The position numbers and the translations under genes were made by a program. Below the pieces are notes generated by a model that was not told the origin of the DNA, ran no database searches, and saw only the letters and a list, made by a program, of their open reading frames with translations. A DNA stretch of 64,000 nt. Origin: Verrucomicrobiia bacterium. Lineage in GTDB: Bacteria > Verrucomicrobiota > Verrucomicrobiia > Verrucomicrobiales > Akkermansiaceae. The DNA is taken from positions 1 to 64,000 of the forward strand of contig JAUIJD010000004.1 in assembly GCA_030431475.1 (NCBI GenBank). Direction: 5' to 3'. Below are positions 32,596 through 41,759 of this stretch, piece after piece; within the stretch, counting starts at the first letter, position 1; each line of letters starts with the position of its first letter.

Positions 32596-34971
32596 ATGCC
32601 GAAACGCAATTCGAAGGCCGCTTCTCGGAACGAGAAACGCGGCTCCAAACGCCGGAAATCCCCGCCCAAGCGGCGTGGATTCGGCACCATCCTCCTGTTC
32701 TGGCCGCTGCTGCTTTTCGGTCGGCTGACCGCCTCGCTGCCCGGCGCCGTCCGCTGGCCGCTGCGGCTTTTCGGCTATCCGGCGCTGCTCGCCCTCTACG
32801 CGCTCGTCCCTCTTTCCGTGTTCTACTACGCGCGGGCGCGGAATTTCGACATGGCGAAGGTCGAGGAAATGCCCGAGCGCAGCGTGGTCCTCGATCGCCG
32901 GGGCCGCGAGCTGGGCCGCATCCACGGCGAGAAGCGCGACATCATCGACTTCTCCCAGATCGACCAGGATTTCATCTACGCGATCCTCGCCCGGGAGGAC
33001 GAACGCTTCTTCAAGCACCACGGGATCGACTGGATCGGCTTCGGCCGGGCGACGCTGCGGAACGTCAGCGACCGGCAGTTCAAGGAAGGGGCCTCCACCC
33101 TGACGATGCAGCTGGCCCGCAACAGCTACAACCTCTACGCCCCGTGGCTCAGCTTCTCCGACACCCTCCAGGAGATCGACCGCAAGTTTCTCGAAATGGC
33201 GGTGTCCTACCGCATCGAGTCGAACTACTCGAAAGAGGAGATCCTCGAGCACTACGTGAACCGGATCTTCTGGGGACACACGATCCGGGGCATCGAGGAG
33301 GCCGCGCGCACCTACTACGAGAAGTCGGCCAGCGACCTCAGCCTCTCGGAGGCGGCGCTGCTGGCGGGCATCGTCCGCGGGCCGAACGCCTTCTCGCCCT
33401 TCAAGGACCTGTCGGACGCCCTGCGCGAGCGGAACTCGACGCTGGACCGGATGGTCGTGGCCGATTTCATCAGCGCCGACGAGGCGGAGGCGGCCAAGGC
33501 CGAGGAGATCGAGGTTCGCCCCGAGTGGCGCCGGGTGCTCCACGACAGCTGGGCGATGGACGCCGTGCGACGTGAACTCGAGCGCATTCTCGAGGAGGAG
33601 GACATCGAGTTCGGAGGCCTGCAGATCACCACCACCATCGACTCGCTGGTGCAGAAGCGGGCGGAAGACGCCCTCAACAGCCACCTCCGCAGCATCGAGC
33701 GACGCCGTGGCTACCCCCACCAGACCCGCGCCGCCTGGCAGGAGCTCCCGGAGCCCCGGCCGGTGCCGAAGTACCTGCAGGGCAGCGTGGTGGTCATCGA
33801 GAACCTCACCGGCGCCGTCGTCGCGACCGTCGGCGGTCGGGATCCCGACGAATCGAAGTTCAACCGCGCCACCCAGGCGAAGCGCCAGGTCGGCTCGACC
33901 TTCAAGCCCTTCGTCTACCTCTCGGCCTTCGACGCCGGGCTGCGGCCCGACATGCTGATCAGCGACAACCCGCTCAACCCCGGCGAGGTCAAGGGTGCCG
34001 GCCGCTGGTCCCCGTCAAACTCCGACGGCGAGTTCAACGGCTTCCAGTCGGCCTCCTACGGGCTGATCCGGTCGCGCAACACCATGTCGGTGCGGGTCGG
34101 CAACTATGCCGGCATCGACAAGGTCGCCGAGCTCGCCGAGGACGTCGGTTTCAAGCAGCCACTCGGTCGCGACCCGACCTCCTACCTCGGCACCATCGAG
34201 GCCTCGCCCGAGGAGGTCGCCTCGGCCTACACGATCTTTCCGAACGGCGGCCAGCGCTTCCCGCCCCGCATCATCTCCGAAATCCGCGACCGCAACGGCG
34301 AAGTCCAGTACAGCAACCCGCGCATCTCCTACCAGGCCTGCGGTCATGGCGCGGCGTGGACCACCTCCAAGATCCTCGGCGAAGTGATCGACCGGGGCAC
34401 CGGCGCCTCGGTCCGACGGCTCGGATTCTCCAAGCCCTGCGGCGGCAAGACCGGCACCACCAACGACTACAAGGACGCCTGGTTCGCCGGCTTCACCTCC
34501 AGCCTGACCTGCGCCGTGTGGGTGGGATTCGACCAGCCGAAGAAGACCATCGACCGCGGCTACGGGTCGGTGCTGGCGCTCCCGGTGTGGACCGAGGTGA
34601 TGAAGACCGCCGACCGGCTCGGGTATCAATCCGAAGGCCTGCGATCGCAGCTCTCCTTCACCGAGGTCCGGCTCTGCCGGGTCTCTGGAAAGCGCGCCAC
34701 CGAGGGCTGCGAGGCGGCCGGTGAGGCCTACACCGACAGCGTCCCGCGCGACCTGCTGCCGGCCAGGAACGCCGTCTGCACCGACCACGAGGGCACTCCT
34801 TCCGTCACCGGCGGCAAGCCACCGAAGGCGACCCCCATCGAGCCCGGCGCCGCCCCGCGCGCCGAGCCGGTGACGCCCGCGACGCCCAGGGCCATCCCCG
34901 TCGAACCCACCCGCCCCCCGCGGGCCCAGCCGGTCGAGGAACCGGTGCGGCGGGCGATCCCCGTCGAATAG
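32596..34971 (+). CDS. Class A penicillin-binding protein (PBP1A-type), bifunctional
   Basis: Makes glycan strands and crosslinks peptidoglycan at the inner membrane. The 791-residue protein has a very basic N-terminus (RRKSPPKRRG), membrane segment(s), and a GT51 domain with catalytic Glu motif ILAREDERFFKHHGID and GASTLTMQLARN. The transpeptidase domain has SxxK in VGSTFKPF (Ser near residue 434), SxN in IRSRNTMSV and KTG in CGGKTGTTND. The tail is proline-rich with repeated IPVEP/TPIEP-like units. All catalytic motifs are present, in contrast to the following paralogue. Confidence 0.94.
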   Translation: MPKRNSKAASRNEKRGSKRRKSPPKRRGFGTILLFWPLLLFGRLTASLPGAVRWPLRLFGYPALLALYALVPLSVFYYARARNFDMAKVEEMPERSVVLDRRGRELGRIHGEKRDIIDFSQIDQDFIYAILAREDERFFKHHGIDWIGFGRATLRNVSDRQFKEGASTLTMQLARNSYNLYAPWLSFSDTLQEIDRKFLEMAVSYRIESNYSKEEILEHYVNRIFWGHTIRGIEEAARTYYEKSASDLSLSEAALLAGIVRGPNAFSPFKDLSDALRERNSTLDRMVVADFISADEAEAAKAEEIEVRPEWRRVLHDSWAMDAVRRELERILEEEDIEFGGLQITTTIDSLVQKRAEDALNSHLRSIERRRGYPHQTRAAWQELPEPRPVPKYLQGSVVVIENLTGAVVATVGGRDPDESKFNRATQAKRQVGSTFKPFVYLSAFDAGLRPDMLISDNPLNPGEVKGAGRWSPSNSDGEFNGFQSASYGLIRSRNTMSVRVGNYAGIDKVAELAEDVGFKQPLGRDPTSYLGTIEASPEEVASAYTIFPNGGQRFPPRIISEIRDRNGEVQYSNPRISYQACGHGAAWTTSKILGEVIDRGTGASVRRLGFSKPCGGKTGTTNDYKDAWFAGFTSSLTCAVWVGFDQPKKTIDRGYGSVLALPVWTEVMKTADRLGYQSEGLRSQLSFTEVRLCRVSGKRATEGCEAAGEAYTDSVPRDLLPARNAVCTDHEGTPSVTGGKPPKATPIEPGAAPRAEPVTPATPRAIPVEPTRPPRAQPVEEPVRRAIPVE

Positions 34972-35009
34972 GGTTTCGCAAACGGCGACCCACCGTCCAT
35001 CCTCCCGCC

Positions 35010-36719
35010 GTGTCCACCTGGCGCCCCGTCTCCCGATTTCCCCGCTGGCTTTCCTGGCTGCCGGATTGGTTGCACGCGCCCCTGCGATGGACCCTCCGGG
35101 TCCTGATCGTGCTCGCGATCGCCTTCGCCGCGGTCGCCTTCTACTACATGATGCAGGCCGGGAAGTACGACCTCGACAAGGTCGCCGAACTCCCGGCCCG
35201 GACGACCATCCTCGACCGGAAGGGCATCGCCATCGAGGTCGGCTGGGGCGCCTCCCGGCACCTCGCCCGACGGCAGGACCTCCCCGACTTCCTGATCAGC
35301 TCCCTCGAAGCGCGCGAGGACGCCCGCTTTTTCAGCCACCACGGCGTCGACTTCCGGGGCCTCGCCCGCGCCACCGTGCGCAACCTCAAGGACCGGGATT
35401 TCACGCAGGGGGCCTCCACCCTGACGATGCAGCTCGCCCGCAACACCTACGACATGCGGGCCAAGTCCATCCACCGCAAGCTGCTTGAGATCGCCCTCAC
35501 GCTGCGCATCGAAGGACGCTACTCGAAGGACGAGATCCTCACCCACTACCTCAACCGCATCTACTTCGGGGCCGGGTGCCACGGCATCGAGGAGGCCTCC
35601 CGGACGTATTTCGGCAAGTCGGTGGCCGAACTCCACGAAGGCGAGTGCGCGATGCTCGTCGGGATCATCCGCGGTCCCCATCTGTTCTCGCCGGCCCGCA
35701 ACCTCGAGGGGGCGCGGGCGCAGCAGTCCGAGGTCCTCGACCGCCTGATCGCCATGGGCCGCATCGACCCCGCCGGAAAGAAGCGGATCGAGCAGCTTCC
35801 GATCAAGGTCGTGCCCGAGGAACAGCGCAGCCCCGATCGCTCCTACGCGCTCCAGGCGGTCCGCGAGGAACTCGGCACCCTCCTCGAGGCCCACGACATC
35901 CGCGCCGACGGTCTCATCGTCCACACGACCCTCGACCGCGGCTGGCAGCTGCGTCTCGAATCCGACCTTTCGAAGGCCCTGCTCGCGGTCGAGAAGGGCG
36001 AGTCGTGGGACCATCCGGTCCACGCCGGTCACGAGCCCGGCACCACGCCACGCTACGTGCAGTTCGCCGCGGTCACGCTCGAATCCGAAACCGGCGAGGT
36101 GCTCGCCTGGATCGGCGGGCGCGACTTCCTCGACTCGCGCTTCGATCGTGCCAGCGGTGCCCGCCGCGACCTCGGCACCTCGATCGAACCGTGGATCGCC
36201 GCCGCCGCCGCCGAGCGCGGCAAGCGCGTCCTCCCGGGCAAGCCTCTTCTCACCGGCCGGCAGGTCGGCCCTCTCGAAACCGCCCGCATCGCCAAGCGCT
36301 GCGGCCTCGGCGGGCCGTTCCTCGACACCGAGGACCTCTTCCGCGGCAGCGCCGCCGCGACCCCGGAGGAAGCCGCCAACGCCCTCGCCACACTCGCCAA
36401 CGGCGGCAAGCGCCCCATTTCCTACTTCATCCGCCGCATCACCGATGCCGACGGCGGCGAGCTGTATCGACGGGACCCGGAGCGCTCCCAGGCGATCAGC
36501 CGCCATGCCGCGGAGCGGGGCGCCGACCTGTTCCGTCAGGTCGGCAGCAGCCGCTGCTTCCACGGCGCGACCGGATCCGACCGCGATGCCTGGCTGCTGC
36601 GCATCGGGCCCAGCGGCTCCACCGCCATCTGGATCGGCTTCGACGACCCCGTCGCCATGGCGGACGGACCGGTGATCGAGGGGCTCCTCGACGATCTCGA
36701 GACCCGCCTCGGGGACTGA
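35010..36719 (+). CDS. Class A PBP paralogue with active-type GT51 and degenerate transpeptidase domain
   Basis: A 569-residue protein read from a GTG, 38 bases after the first PBP gene. One N-terminal membrane helix (LIVLAIAFAAVAFYYMMQAG) precedes a GT51 domain with all visible motifs (LEAREDARFFSHHGVD, GASTLTMQLARN, YLNRIYFGAGCHGIEEASR). The transpeptidase domain is recognisable but shortened. The SxxK motif reads TSIE in LGTSIEPW (from residue 390), the segment carrying SxN is missing, and KTG reads ATG in FHGATGSDRDAW. I infer a monofunctional glycosyltransferase whose penicillin-binding part is structural, possibly partnering the intact PBP. Confidence 0.88.
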   Translation: MSTWRPVSRFPRWLSWLPDWLHAPLRWTLRVLIVLAIAFAAVAFYYMMQAGKYDLDKVAELPARTTILDRKGIAIEVGWGASRHLARRQDLPDFLISSLEAREDARFFSHHGVDFRGLARATVRNLKDRDFTQGASTLTMQLARNTYDMRAKSIHRKLLEIALTLRIEGRYSKDEILTHYLNRIYFGAGCHGIEEASRTYFGKSVAELHEGECAMLVGIIRGPHLFSPARNLEGARAQQSEVLDRLIAMGRIDPAGKKRIEQLPIKVVPEEQRSPDRSYALQAVREELGTLLEAHDIRADGLIVHTTLDRGWQLRLESDLSKALLAVEKGESWDHPVHAGHEPGTTPRYVQFAAVTLESETGEVLAWIGGRDFLDSRFDRASGARRDLGTSIEPWIAAAAAERGKRVLPGKPLLTGRQVGPLETARIAKRCGLGGPFLDTEDLFRGSAAATPEEAANALATLANGGKRPISYFIRRITDADGGELYRRDPERSQAISRHAAERGADLFRQVGSSRCFHGATGSDRDAWLLRIGPSGSTAIWIGFDDPVAMADGPVIEGLLDDLETRLGD

Positions 36720-36733
36720 CGGGAGCCCGTCAG
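36716..36733. terminator. Palindrome shared by two convergent stop codons
   Basis: CTGACGGG / CCCGTCAG with a two-base loop. The hairpin contains the TGA of the second PBP gene and the TGA of the convergent GH75-like gene. It probably acts as a bidirectional terminator; a C-run rather than a U-run follows on the plus strand. Confidence 0.5.
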
Positions 36734-38211
36734 CCCCCCGTGGCCTCGCCCTCGCCGCCCTCGGACGGCTCCTCCGGATCGGGAAGCAGGTTCTCCCAGC
36801 GGAAGAGCTCGACGCCGTCCCCCAGCCCGCCGACCTCCTCCAGCAGGGCCGCGCACTTGGTACGCCACTTGTCGTAGTCCGGGGGCTCCTTGCCCTTCTC
36901 GCGGCTGGCGGGGAAGACCAGGTAGGTCACCGTCAGATCGGAAACCGGACGACTGTAGGGCGAGGCATTCTTGTTCAGCTGCTTCGCCATCCTCAGCGAG
37001 GCCTCGCCGACCTTGAAGGTCGGCCCGCCGTCGCCGACGAAGGCCGGATAGACCGTGTTCTCGTGCACGACCACCGCGTAGTCGCCGATCCGCGGGGCAT
37101 AGGGATCGCCGGAGGCGGTCAGCAGGTTGACCGGAATCACGATGAAGGGGTCATATTCGGCGATGAGGAAACTCCGGTACTTCATGTCCTCGATCCCCGG
37201 CTTCAGGTAGTTGTCGATGCGGTCCCGCAACCATGCCTTCCGCGCCGCCGTGGTCCCGGGCTCCGCCAGCTCCCGCCGGGCGTTTCCGATCCGCTTCTCC
37301 CAACCGGCCACCATCGGATTCGGAACCTCCGTCCGCTTCTTCCATCCGTAGCTCGTGAACGGCTGGTAGTGGGTCGAGTTGACGATCTCGTCGGGCATCG
37401 TCGGCAGCCGGTCGCCATCCGAACCATCGGAGACGACATCCATCTCCGCCTGCATCAGGAACACCCGGCGCCCGGATGCCGGATGCTTCAGGTTCAGGAT
37501 CGTCTCGCAGTCGTAGAAATTGTGCCGCGTGAGGAGCTCGGACAGCTGGGTCGCCCGCTTCTTCAAACGTTCCGTCTTGTTCTCGTAGAGCTGGTAGAAC
37601 CAGCGCGACACCTTGGCTTCCGGCAGCATCGTCTCCAGCCCGGGCAGCATGCTCCCGAGCGCGGGATTCACCTGGTGCAACTCCTCCAGCGACTTCGACG
37701 GCTTCGGCACCCGGACCTCCAACGTGTAGCTCGCGGCGTAGGCATCGTCGTCCTTGCGCTCCTTCGATGCCAGCCCGCCCTCGCTCACCTTGACCTCGGT
37801 CTTGAGCGTGATCTCGGAGCGAAGCTTCCGGACGTCCCCTCCGGTGCTCGCGGTGTGCTCGTTGATCGGTGGCAGAACCTCCTCCTCGGGTCGCTTTGCG
37901 GCCGCCTCCGCCTGCTTCTTCGCGGCTTCGGCATCGCGACGCAGGGCTTCAAGCTCCGCTTCGTATTGCTCGCGCAGCCGGGCCTCGGCCTGGCGCAGGA
38001 TGTCGTCCTGATCCACCTCGACCGGCGTCTCCCGCTGCGCCTCGAGGTAGCGTTTCACCCCGCGGAGCACCTCTTTCCCCGGGGCCGTGAAGACCATCGC
38101 GACCGCTGCCAGCACCAGCACGAAAAAGCCGGCGCGAAACCAGGGAAAGCCACGACGTCCCCGCTGTTGCCGCCCGAGGCCTTCGATTCGATGGGGGTCG
38201 CGATCACTCAT
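36730..38211 (-). CDS. Membrane-anchored protein with GH75 (chitosanase)-like C-terminal domain
   Basis: A 493-residue protein from the ATG at 38211 ([11 protein letters not shown]); the track start overlaps the fRMsr gene. One N-terminal membrane helix ([15 protein letters not shown]) is followed by a coiled-coil stretch ([20 protein letters not shown]) and a long domain. Its later part ([36 protein letters not shown]) resembles the GH75 chitosanase core, where a D...GE pattern holds the acid pair. The match covers a limited stretch and the catalytic spacing could not be confirmed, so activity is uncertain. A cell-wall or glycan role fits the PBP neighbours. Confidence 0.55.
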   Translation of the reverse strand: MSDRDPHRIEGLGRQQRGRRGFPWFRAGFFVLVLAAVAMVFTAPGKEVLRGVKRYLEAQRETPVEVDQDDILRQAEARLREQYEAELEALRRDAEAAKKQAEAAAKRPEEEVLPPINEHTASTGGDVRKLRSEITLKTEVKVSEGGLASKERKDDDAYAASYTLEVRVPKPSKSLEELHQVNPALGSMLPGLETMLPEAKVSRWFYQLYENKTERLKKRATQLSELLTRHNFYDCETILNLKHPASGRRVFLMQAEMDVVSDGSDGDRLPTMPDEIVNSTHYQPFTSYGWKKRTEVPNPMVAGWEKRIGNARRELAEPGTTAARKAWLRDRIDNYLKPGIEDMKYRSFLIAEYDPFIVIPVNLLTASGDPYAPRIGDYAVVVHENTVYPAFVGDGGPTFKVGEASLRMAKQLNKNASPYSRPVSDLTVTYLVFPASREKGKEPPDYDKWRTKCAALLEEVGGLGDGVELFRWENLLPDPEEPSEGGEGEATGG

Positions 38212-38221
38212 CGCCGTCCCT

Positions 38222-38725
38222 CTAGCACATCCCCCGGTCCGGGGAAACATACATCGCCACCAGCGACTCCAACGCCGCCGCATCCACCGCGTCGAAGGCC
38301 GCCGGAAGCACACTGTCGACATCCAGCACGGCGACCACCCGTCCGTTGGCGTCCTTCACCGGCACCACGATCTCGCTCGCCGAGGCCGCATCGCAGGCGA
38401 TGTGTCCGGGAAAGGCGTGCACATCGGCCACCACCTGGGATTCCCCGGACTTCCAGGCCGCCCCGCAGACGCCCCGCCCCCAGCCGATGCGCGCGCAACC
38501 CGGCGTGCCCTGATACGGCCCGATCACCAGCTCCGGACCGACCACCCGGTAGAATCCGGTCCAGTCGTAGTGCGGCATCGCGCCGTGGAGCACCGAGACC
38601 ACCCCGGCCATGCGCGCAATCGAGTCGACCTCGCCCGCCAGCAGCCCTTGCAGCTTCTCCCCGACCTCCCGGTAGAGCCCACGCCTGGTTTCTTCCGCCG
38701 GAATCCCCGTCGTTGCTTGTTTCAC
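38222..38725 (-). CDS. Free methionine-(R)-sulfoxide reductase (GAF domain)
   Basis: Reduces free methionine-R-sulfoxide using thioredoxin. The single GAF domain has the fRMsr signatures: [47 protein letters not shown] and [21 protein letters not shown]. It contains the three cysteines used by the family (GCARI, GVCG, IACD). The track start is a TTG at 38761; a GTG at 38725 with AAAGG just upstream gives 167 residues and is preferred. It is divergent from dnaX. Confidence 0.9.
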   Translation of the reverse strand: MKQATTGIPAEETRRGLYREVGEKLQGLLAGEVDSIARMAGVVSVLHGAMPHYDWTGFYRVVGPELVIGPYQGTPGCARIGWGRGVCGAAWKSGESQVVADVHAFPGHIACDAASASEIVVPVKDANGRVVAVLDVDSVLPAAFDAVDAAALESLVAMYVSPDRGMC

Positions 38726-38781
38726 GGCACCTTTGAAAACCGAAACCTGACAAACCCGCAAACCCCAATACAGTCGCGCCC

Positions 38782-40230
38782 GTGAGCTACCAGGTCTTCG
38801 CCCGGAAATACCGACCCAGAACCTTCCGCGACATCCTCGGACAGGACCACGTCGTCCGCACCCTCGAGAACGCGATCTCCCAGAACCGCCTCGCCCACGC
38901 CTACCTTTTCGTCGGCCCCCGCGGCACCGGCAAGACGACCACCGCCCGCATCCTGGCCAAGGCGCTCAACTGCACCGGCGGCCCGAAGGCCGACTTCGAT
39001 CCCGACGAGGACATCTGCCAGGAGATCGCCGAGGGCCGCTCGCTCGACGTGCTCGAGATCGACGGGGCCTCGAACAATGGGGTCGAGGAGGTCCGCCAGC
39101 TCCGCGAAACGGTCCGCTTCGCCCCCGCCCGCGGACAGTTCAAGATCTACTACATCGACGAGGTCCACATGCTCTCGAACGCCGCCTTCAACGCCTTGTT
39201 GAAGACCCTCGAGGAGCCGCCCGAGCACGTGAAGTTCATCTTCGCGACCACCGAGCCGCACAAGATCCTCGCCACCATCATCTCACGCTGCCAGCGCTTC
39301 GATCTCCGGCCCATCCCCGCCGACATCATCGCCGGGCACCTGCTTCACATCGCTTCGGAGGAGGGCATCGCCCTCGAAGAAACCGCCGCCTGGGCCATTG
39401 CCAAGGGGGCCGACGGCGGCATGCGCGACGCCCAGTCGATGCTCGACCAGCTGGTCGCCTTCTGCGGCGACACCATCCACGAGGCCAACGTCCTCGACGT
39501 CTTCGGCTTCACCTCGCGGGAAACCGTCGCCGCCCTCTCGCTCGCCCTGCTGTCCCGGAAGAGCGCCGAAGCCCTGGCTATCGTCCAGCGCGAGGCGGAT
39601 GCCGGACGCGAGCTTTCGCAGCTCCTCGGAGAGCTGATCGGTGGCCTTCGGGCGCTGCTCGTCGCCGGCCTCGACTCCGATGCGAGCGCCGAGGGCATCC
39701 CGGCGGAGACGTGGACGCAGATGGTCGAGGCCGCTTCGGCCTTCCCGACCGAACGACTGCTGTCCGTGATCGACATCTTCGCGGAGACCGAAGGCCGCAT
39801 GCGCTGGGCGACCAACAAGCGCCTCCACCTCGAGATCGGCCTGATCAAGGCCATCCAGAGCCTCGGCGAAGTCCGCATCAGCGATGTCATCAAGGTCCTC
39901 GCCGCCGGCGCCGACCACCTTCCCGAGGCCGCCGCAACCGCCGCCCCGGAGCCCGCACCCGCCGCTCTCGAAAAGCCCGTCGAGACGCCGACCCCCGCCC
40001 CCCGGGAGAGCGGCGGACTCGATGGACTCGACGCCATGATCGCCACGGCCCCGGATGAACCGGTGGAGTCGGTGGAACGCCAGGCGCCGAAACCGGAACC
40101 GAAGGCCGAATCCGCCCCCGAGCCGGAGAAGAAGCAGGAGGAGGCCCCGAAGGCCGCCGAGGAAGACTTCTATCAGGACCCTCTCATCCAGAAGGCGCTC
40201 GACATGTTCGAGGCCAAGATCCGCAACTAG
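38782..40230 (+). CDS. dnaX: DNA polymerase III subunit gamma/tau
   Basis: Clamp-loader ATPase of the replisome. The 482-residue protein, from GTG, opens YQVFARKYRPRTFRDILGQD and has Walker A GPRGTGKTTTARILAKALNC, the DnaX DEVHMLS and the arginine-finger segment FIFATTEPHKILATIISRCQRF. The zinc module usually has four cysteines, but here only the first (ALNC) and last (EDICQEI) are seen and the loop is acidic (KADFDPDED), so zinc binding may be lost. The C-terminal region is a Pro/Glu/Ala-rich linker ending in a short helix; a full tau tail is not evident. It lies 96 bases upstream of ybaB, the usual gene order. Confidence 0.95.
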   Translation: MSYQVFARKYRPRTFRDILGQDHVVRTLENAISQNRLAHAYLFVGPRGTGKTTTARILAKALNCTGGPKADFDPDEDICQEIAEGRSLDVLEIDGASNNGVEEVRQLRETVRFAPARGQFKIYYIDEVHMLSNAAFNALLKTLEEPPEHVKFIFATTEPHKILATIISRCQRFDLRPIPADIIAGHLLHIASEEGIALEETAAWAIAKGADGGMRDAQSMLDQLVAFCGDTIHEANVLDVFGFTSRETVAALSLALLSRKSAEALAIVQREADAGRELSQLLGELIGGLRALLVAGLDSDASAEGIPAETWTQMVEAASAFPTERLLSVIDIFAETEGRMRWATNKRLHLEIGLIKAIQSLGEVRISDVIKVLAAGADHLPEAAATAAPEPAPAALEKPVETPTPAPRESGGLDGLDAMIATAPDEPVESVERQAPKPEPKAESAPEPEKKQEEAPKAAEEDFYQDPLIQKALDMFEAKIRN

Positions 40231-40326
40231 GCTCATCAACGGCCGGCGACCCACCCCATCACCGAGTCCGGGCCGAGAACCGCTCTCCACCCCATTTCCA
40301 GAACCACCCACCCACCACGAATTCCC

Positions 40327-40641
40327 ATGAATCTCGCGAAGATGATGAAACAGGCCCAGCAGATGCAGTCCGGCATGCTGGCCAAGCAGGAAGAACTCGC
40401 CAACACCGACTTCGAGGTCGAAGTCGGCGGCGGCAAGGTCAAGGTCGTCGCCACCGGCGCCGGCGACGTGAAGTCGATCGCCATCGATCCCGCCGTGGTC
40501 GATCCCGAGGATGTCGAGTTCCTCGAGGAGCTCGTCCTGAAGGGGGTGCAGGATGCCATCGCCAAGGGCAAGGAAGCCACCGCCGAGGAGATGAAGAAGC
40601 TCACGGGCGGCATGGGCCTTCCGGGCATGCCCGGGATGTGA
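40327..40641 (+). CDS. YbaB/EbfC family nucleoid-associated protein
   Basis: A 104-residue DNA-binding protein of the YbaB family. MNLAKMMKQAQQMQSGMLAKQ is the helical dimerisation arm, and VEVGGGKVKVVATGAGDVKSI is the typical beta-sheet core. It ends in GMGLPGMPGM. The dnaX-ybaB pair is widespread; recR, which often follows, is not present here. The next gene starts one base after the stop. Confidence 0.93.
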   Translation: MNLAKMMKQAQQMQSGMLAKQEELANTDFEVEVGGGKVKVVATGAGDVKSIAIDPAVVDPEDVEFLEELVLKGVQDAIAKGKEATAEEMKKLTGGMGLPGMPGM

Positions 40642-40642
40642 C

Positions 40643-41677
40643 GTGCGGCGTCCGGCGATGCGCTCGACCTCGACCGCAGCCCGCCGCATCGGCTGGCTCC
40701 TGATCGGTGCCTCCCTCGCGCTGCACTTCCTCACGGTCGTCGCCTTCGCCCGGCAGCCGGATGTCCTCGCAGCCTACACCGTCATGCCCATCTGGGTCTG
40801 GGGCGGCATGGGCCTGCTGCTGTCCGGCGGCGCCTATCTTCTTTTCCGTGCCCCGCTGTCCCTCATCGTCACCGCGGTCTGGGCGCTGACCCTGCTGCTC
40901 GGGGCCGACGAGGCCCGGGTCATCGCCAACCTCGGCACCCAGGCTCCCGAGCCGGGCCGCCCCGATCCCATCGAGGGCCGGCGGCCGATCCGGGTGATCA
41001 CGCTCAACGCCGCCCGCTTCCGCTACGGCGATCCATCGCAGGATCTCGCCGAATGGAGGCCCGACATCGTCATCCTCCAGGAGGCGAGCGGCTACCGGGT
41101 CAAGTCGGTGGCCGATCAACTCTACAGCGGCAACGGCGACTACCGCAGCTTCTCGCTGAACGGGGTCGCCACCCGCTGGAAGATCACCCGCGAAGTCCGC
41201 AATCCCGACCCCCGCTTCCAGTATTTCAACCACAACGTGACCGTCGAACTGCCCGACGGCCGCACGATCGAGGTCGCCAACCTCCACCTCTCCTCCGCCG
41301 CCACCGATCTCCGCCTGTGGCGGCCGGACTGCTGGCGCACCCACCGCACCAACCGCCGTCAGCGCGGCGTGGAAATGGCGGTGGCCCTGGGGATCCTCAG
41401 GGACACGACGGACTTCCCCGGCGTCCAACCCGTCATCCTCGCCGGCGACTTCAACGCCCCCCCCGGCGACCCGGTCCAGCGACAACTCGATCGCGACTTC
41501 GAAGACGCCTTCCTGGTCGCCGGCACGGGGTGGGGAAACACCTTCCAGCGCCGCATCCCGGTCCTTCGCCTCGACCAGATCCACACCACCCGGCACTTCA
41601 CCCCGGTCCGTTGCCGGGTCGTGACCACCCGGCACTCCGACCATCGCTTCGTCGTCGCCGACCTCCTGCTGGAGTGA
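40643..41677 (+). CDS. Endonuclease/exonuclease/phosphatase (EEP) family membrane protein
   Basis: About 344 residues from GTG at 40643, or 339 from ATG at 40658. Three N-terminal membrane helices (IGWLLIGASLALHFLTVV, VMPIWVWGGMGLLLSGG, PLSLIVTAVWALTLLLG) precede an EEP catalytic domain: Asn in VITLNAARF, Glu in DIVILQEASG, DxN in VILAGDFNAPPG, and SDH in TRHSDHRFVVADL. These are the metal and phosphate residues of the family. The EEP domain is likely periplasmic; the substrate (nucleic acid, phospholipid or inositol phosphate) cannot be told. Confidence 0.85.
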   Translation: MRRPAMRSTSTAARRIGWLLIGASLALHFLTVVAFARQPDVLAAYTVMPIWVWGGMGLLLSGGAYLLFRAPLSLIVTAVWALTLLLGADEARVIANLGTQAPEPGRPDPIEGRRPIRVITLNAARFRYGDPSQDLAEWRPDIVILQEASGYRVKSVADQLYSGNGDYRSFSLNGVATRWKITREVRNPDPRFQYFNHNVTVELPDGRTIEVANLHLSSAATDLRLWRPDCWRTHRTNRRQRGVEMAVALGILRDTTDFPGVQPVILAGDFNAPPGDPVQRQLDRDFEDAFLVAGTGWGNTFQRRIPVLRLDQIHTTRHFTPVRCRVVTTRHSDHRFVVADLLLE

Positions 41678-41759
41678 AACCTGAGGATCCAGCCCCCAAA
41701 CCTCAGTCGCGCCGGACTCCGGCCTTTGAATTTTCGAGTTTAGCGTTTCAAGTTTCCCC

